In this document: piece after piece, positions 62,081-64,000 of the stretch
Position numbering within the stretch: the first letter of the stretch is position 1
How the letters are laid out: each line of letters starts with the position of its first letter
Assembly (NCBI RefSeq): GCF_020447105.2
Contig: NZ_CP096184.1
Coordinates: 1,674,001 to 1,738,000 of the forward strand
DNA length: 64,000 nucleotides
Reading direction: 5' to 3'
Origin: Demequina sp. TMPB413
Lineage (GTDB): Bacteria; Actinomycetota; Actinomycetes; Actinomycetales; Demequinaceae
The notes under the pieces: model-generated
The model's database searches: none
What the model was told of the DNA's origin: nothing
The model's input: the letters and a program-made list of their open reading frames with translations, nothing else
Program-made: the position numbers and the translations under genes

Positions 62081-62141
62081 TGCCGGGCCGACGCCGGGGT
62101 GGGGTTTGGTGCCTGCCGGGCCGACGCCGGGGTGGGGTTTG
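62081..62141. repeat. 28-bp tandem direct repeat
   Basis: The 28-bp sequence starting TGCCGGGCCGACGCC is present at 62081-62108 and 62114-62141, a 33-bp period, directly after the 42-bp-period cluster. Confidence 0.85.
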
Positions 62142-62272
62142 CGTGCCCGCGCGGGCGACGTTCGAGCCTGAAGTGGTGGGCGCCGTCGTACCCAGGAGGG
62201 GTCTTGCTCGCTTGTCCACAGGATATCGTGCCTGGTAGGTGGTTGTCAGGGGGTGGTGGTTGACTGTTTGTC

Positions 62273-63883
62273 ATGACCAACCAGACGGTGCTGGAGCGGG
62301 CACGAGTGCAGCAAGTGGGTGCACTGTTGCGTGACCTGGTGCACTGTGACGTGTCCGCACTGGGTGAGGACGAGTTTCTTGCCGTGCTGGACGAGGTGGT
62401 GGCGGTCGCCCGTCTATCTGACACGTTGCGGGCCCGGGTGGCAGGTGACCTGTCCAGGCGCTCCACCCCGGATCAGGTCGGTGGTGGTTTGGCACGTCGG
62501 CAGGGGTTTGGTAACGCAGGGTTGATGGTCGCTTCCGTCACCGGTAGCACCACGGCGGGAGCGATGCGGACCATCGAAGCCGGAAGGGCGTTACTGCCAG
62601 AACCGGTACTCGCCGACGCGGATGCGCTGCTAGAAGGACCTGACCGCACCGCCTCCCTAGAGTCCGCGCGCGACGGCGACGACGGTCCTGCCACCATGAC
62701 GGGCTCCACCACACCCGTGCTTGCCCCACCGGCACCTCGGTTTCCTGCTGTTGCTCAAGCAGCACTGGATGGGGTGTTGTCCACCGATGCGGTCGCGGTG
62801 ATCACCACCGGTATGGAACGCCTCAGCGACCGTGTCACTAGTGGTGAGCTTCACGACCTGGAGCGCCGTCTGGTGACCAAAGCCGTCGGGTTGACACTGA
62901 AAGATGTGCGCCGACTGGTTGACCATGCTGTCGCCAGGGCCGACCTGCCAGGACACCAGGCCCGTGAGAGACGCCAATTTGAGGACCGGTACCTCACCTG
63001 GTCTGAGGACCACACCGGGATGGTCACCCTCAACGCCCGTTTGGATGCGGTAACAGCCGCTCCCATTCGCACCGTCATTGAACAGATGGTCACCCACCAG
63101 TTCCGTCAGCGCCGCGACCAAGACCCGTCCGAACAGGACCGGCGCACTCCAGGTCAAATGCGGGCAGACGCCCTCCATGACCTCGCCCGCCACGCATTGG
63201 GTTGTGACAACACCACCTCGTCGGGAGTGCGCACCACCATCGTGGTCCGCATGAAACTGTCCGACCTGAACTCGGGAACCGGACTTGGCAGCATCGACGG
63301 CACCACCCAACCCGTCAGCGTGAGCGAACTACGGCGCCTGGCCGGCGACGCAGAGGTCATCCCCCAAATCCTTGGCGGTCACAGCGACGTGCTAGACCAA
63401 GGCCGACGGGTCCGCATGTTCACACCCGCCCAACGCCTCGCCCTCCTCGAACGCGACGGGGGCTGCGCAAAATGTCACGCACCACCCGAACACTGCGAAG
63501 CCCACCACATCATGTGGTGGCGCCACGGCGGGCGAACAGACCTTTCAAACGGGATCATGCTGTGCACCAGATGCCACCACGACATCCACCGCCAACACTG
63601 GGGCATCCGCATCGACAACGGCCAACCCTTCTTCATCCCACCACCCACCATCGACCCCACCCAACAACCCCGTCCAGGCGGACTCGCCGCCATCACCCTC
63701 GCCGAAACAGCGCCGGCAGGCGACGCGCCGTTGAGCCATGTCTCGAAGGAGCACCCTGCCTCCGAGGCGAACTCTGCTTCAGAGGAGCGCTCTGATTCAC
63801 GGGAGAGCTCTGACTCACGGGAGAGTTCTGCCTCGAGGGAGAACTCCGCCTTGCTGCAAGACTCCGCTCGCAGCGCCGCGTAG
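62273..63883 (+). CDS. DUF222/13E12-family HNH endonuclease-like protein
   Basis: A 536-residue protein with an N-terminal helical DUF222 region (about 1-350) and a C-terminal HNH nuclease motif: CAKCHAPPEHCEAHHIMWWRHGG and TDLSNGIMLCTRCHHDIHRQHW, with two CxxC pairs for zinc and the His-Asn-His residues intact. The family is multi-copy in many actinobacteria and of uncertain role; some copies sit at intron-like or mobile insertion sites. The tail is a serine-rich hexapeptide repeat. The ATG has only a weak ribosome binding site. Short direct repeats lie directly upstream. Confidence 0.9.
   Translation: MTNQTVLERARVQQVGALLRDLVHCDVSALGEDEFLAVLDEVVAVARLSDTLRARVAGDLSRRSTPDQVGGGLARRQGFGNAGLMVASVTGSTTAGAMRTIEAGRALLPEPVLADADALLEGPDRTASLESARDGDDGPATMTGSTTPVLAPPAPRFPAVAQAALDGVLSTDAVAVITTGMERLSDRVTSGELHDLERRLVTKAVGLTLKDVRRLVDHAVARADLPGHQARERRQFEDRYLTWSEDHTGMVTLNARLDAVTAAPIRTVIEQMVTHQFRQRRDQDPSEQDRRTPGQMRADALHDLARHALGCDNTTSSGVRTTIVVRMKLSDLNSGTGLGSIDGTTQPVSVSELRRLAGDAEVIPQILGGHSDVLDQGRRVRMFTPAQRLALLERDGGCAKCHAPPEHCEAHHIMWWRHGGRTDLSNGIMLCTRCHHDIHRQHWGIRIDNGQPFFIPPPTIDPTQQPRPGGLAAITLAETAPAGDAPLSHVSKEHPASEANSASEERSDSRESSDSRESSASRENSALLQDSARSAA
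63755..63844 (+). repeat. Five 18-bp repeats encoding a hexapeptide tail
   Basis: Units such as TCTGATTCACGGGAGAGC begin at 63755, 63773, 63791, 63809 and 63827, encoding PASEAN, SASEER, SDSRES, SDSRES and SASREN. They form the low-complexity end of the HNH protein. Confidence 0.8.
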
Positions 63884-64000
63884 CACAAGCGCCGCGAAGA
63901 GCCCCCGTCCGCAACGCCCCATATGGCCCCACCACGCGGGCGAGACCTCGCCGTTAGGACACCATCTGGTCCTGAGGGAATCAGTGATCTCGGTGCGCCG

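Noticed and set aside
63884..64000. Possible 3' end of a minus-strand gene at the right edge
   Set aside because: Too short to show a frame or motif; nothing can be supported.

Overview
The window is high-GC DNA densely packed with genes on both strands, with many 4-base ATGA/GTGA start-stop overlaps and frequent GTG starts. The gene content points to an actinobacterium, probably in the Micrococcales: an acyl-CoA carboxylase epsilon subunit, DUF3117, DUF2200, 13E12-type HNH proteins, a SigE/anti-sigma/HtrA/TatB block, and many apparently leaderless genes with a TANNNT box 6-7 nt before the start codon. No rRNA, tRNA or CRISPR array was seen. The genus cannot be fixed from the sequence alone.

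Layout. 1-5.2 kb: two glycoside hydrolase family 3 genes and a small lipoprotein on the minus strand; the first GH3 runs off the left edge and has a permuted domain order. 5.2-19.6 kb: acyl-CoA carboxylase genes (accD, accE, accA), a SanA-like protein, a Maf pyrophosphatase, a GH51 arabinofuranosidase, two iron uptake systems (feoABC and efeUOB), each with a DtxR/IdeR-type iron box, and an LpdA-like flavoprotein. 19.7-25.8 kb: nucleoside and deoxyribose salvage (punA, pmmB, deoC, add) plus small genes. 25.9-29.2 kb: a tandem PAP2 phosphatase and an ECF41 sigma factor with an NAD(P)-binding protein, behind a recognisable ECF41-type promoter. 29.2-39.8 kb: an accessory island with a 2247-residue secreted Rhs/YD-repeat protein ending in an HEAKH (HExxH) toxin-like tip, a lipoprotein overlapping its 3' end, displaced Rhs scraps with orphan genes, and a C39-like peptidase. 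39.8-46.8 kb: deoA, cdd and a BMP-family nucleoside ABC importer. 46.9-53.5 kb: manC, sdhCDAB, a YihY membrane protein and trpS. 53.5-57.5 kb: tatB, htrA, anti-sigma factor, sigE and a methyltransferase. 57.5-61.9 kb: DUF3117, a LOG-family protein, dapE, dapD and a transglycosylase-like protein. 62-64 kb: short direct repeats and a DUF222/HNH gene.

The backbone matches two blocks known from Mycobacterium tuberculosis: accD5-accE5-maf-accA3-lpdA-punA-pmmB-add-deoA-cdd-sdhCDAB (about Rv3280-Rv3319) and dapD-dapE-LOG-DUF3117-methyltransferase-sigE-rseA-htrA-tatB (about Rv1201-Rv1224). Iron uptake genes, GH51 and the Rhs island sit between conserved members. The nucleoside genes form one pathway: the BMP/ABC importer brings nucleosides in, Cdd and Add deaminate them, PunA and DeoA phosphorolyse them, the phosphosugar mutase converts pentose 1-phosphates to 5-phosphates, and DeoC cleaves deoxyribose 5-phosphate into central metabolism.

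The best candidates for new biology are the Rhs island (metallopeptidase-like tip, overlapping lipoprotein, graveyard of displaced tips, four stalk repeats of exactly 312 bp), a three-unit 11-bp repeat array upstream of accD, an 11-codon leader overlapping the second GH3 start, and a 42-bp-period repeat cluster before the HNH gene.
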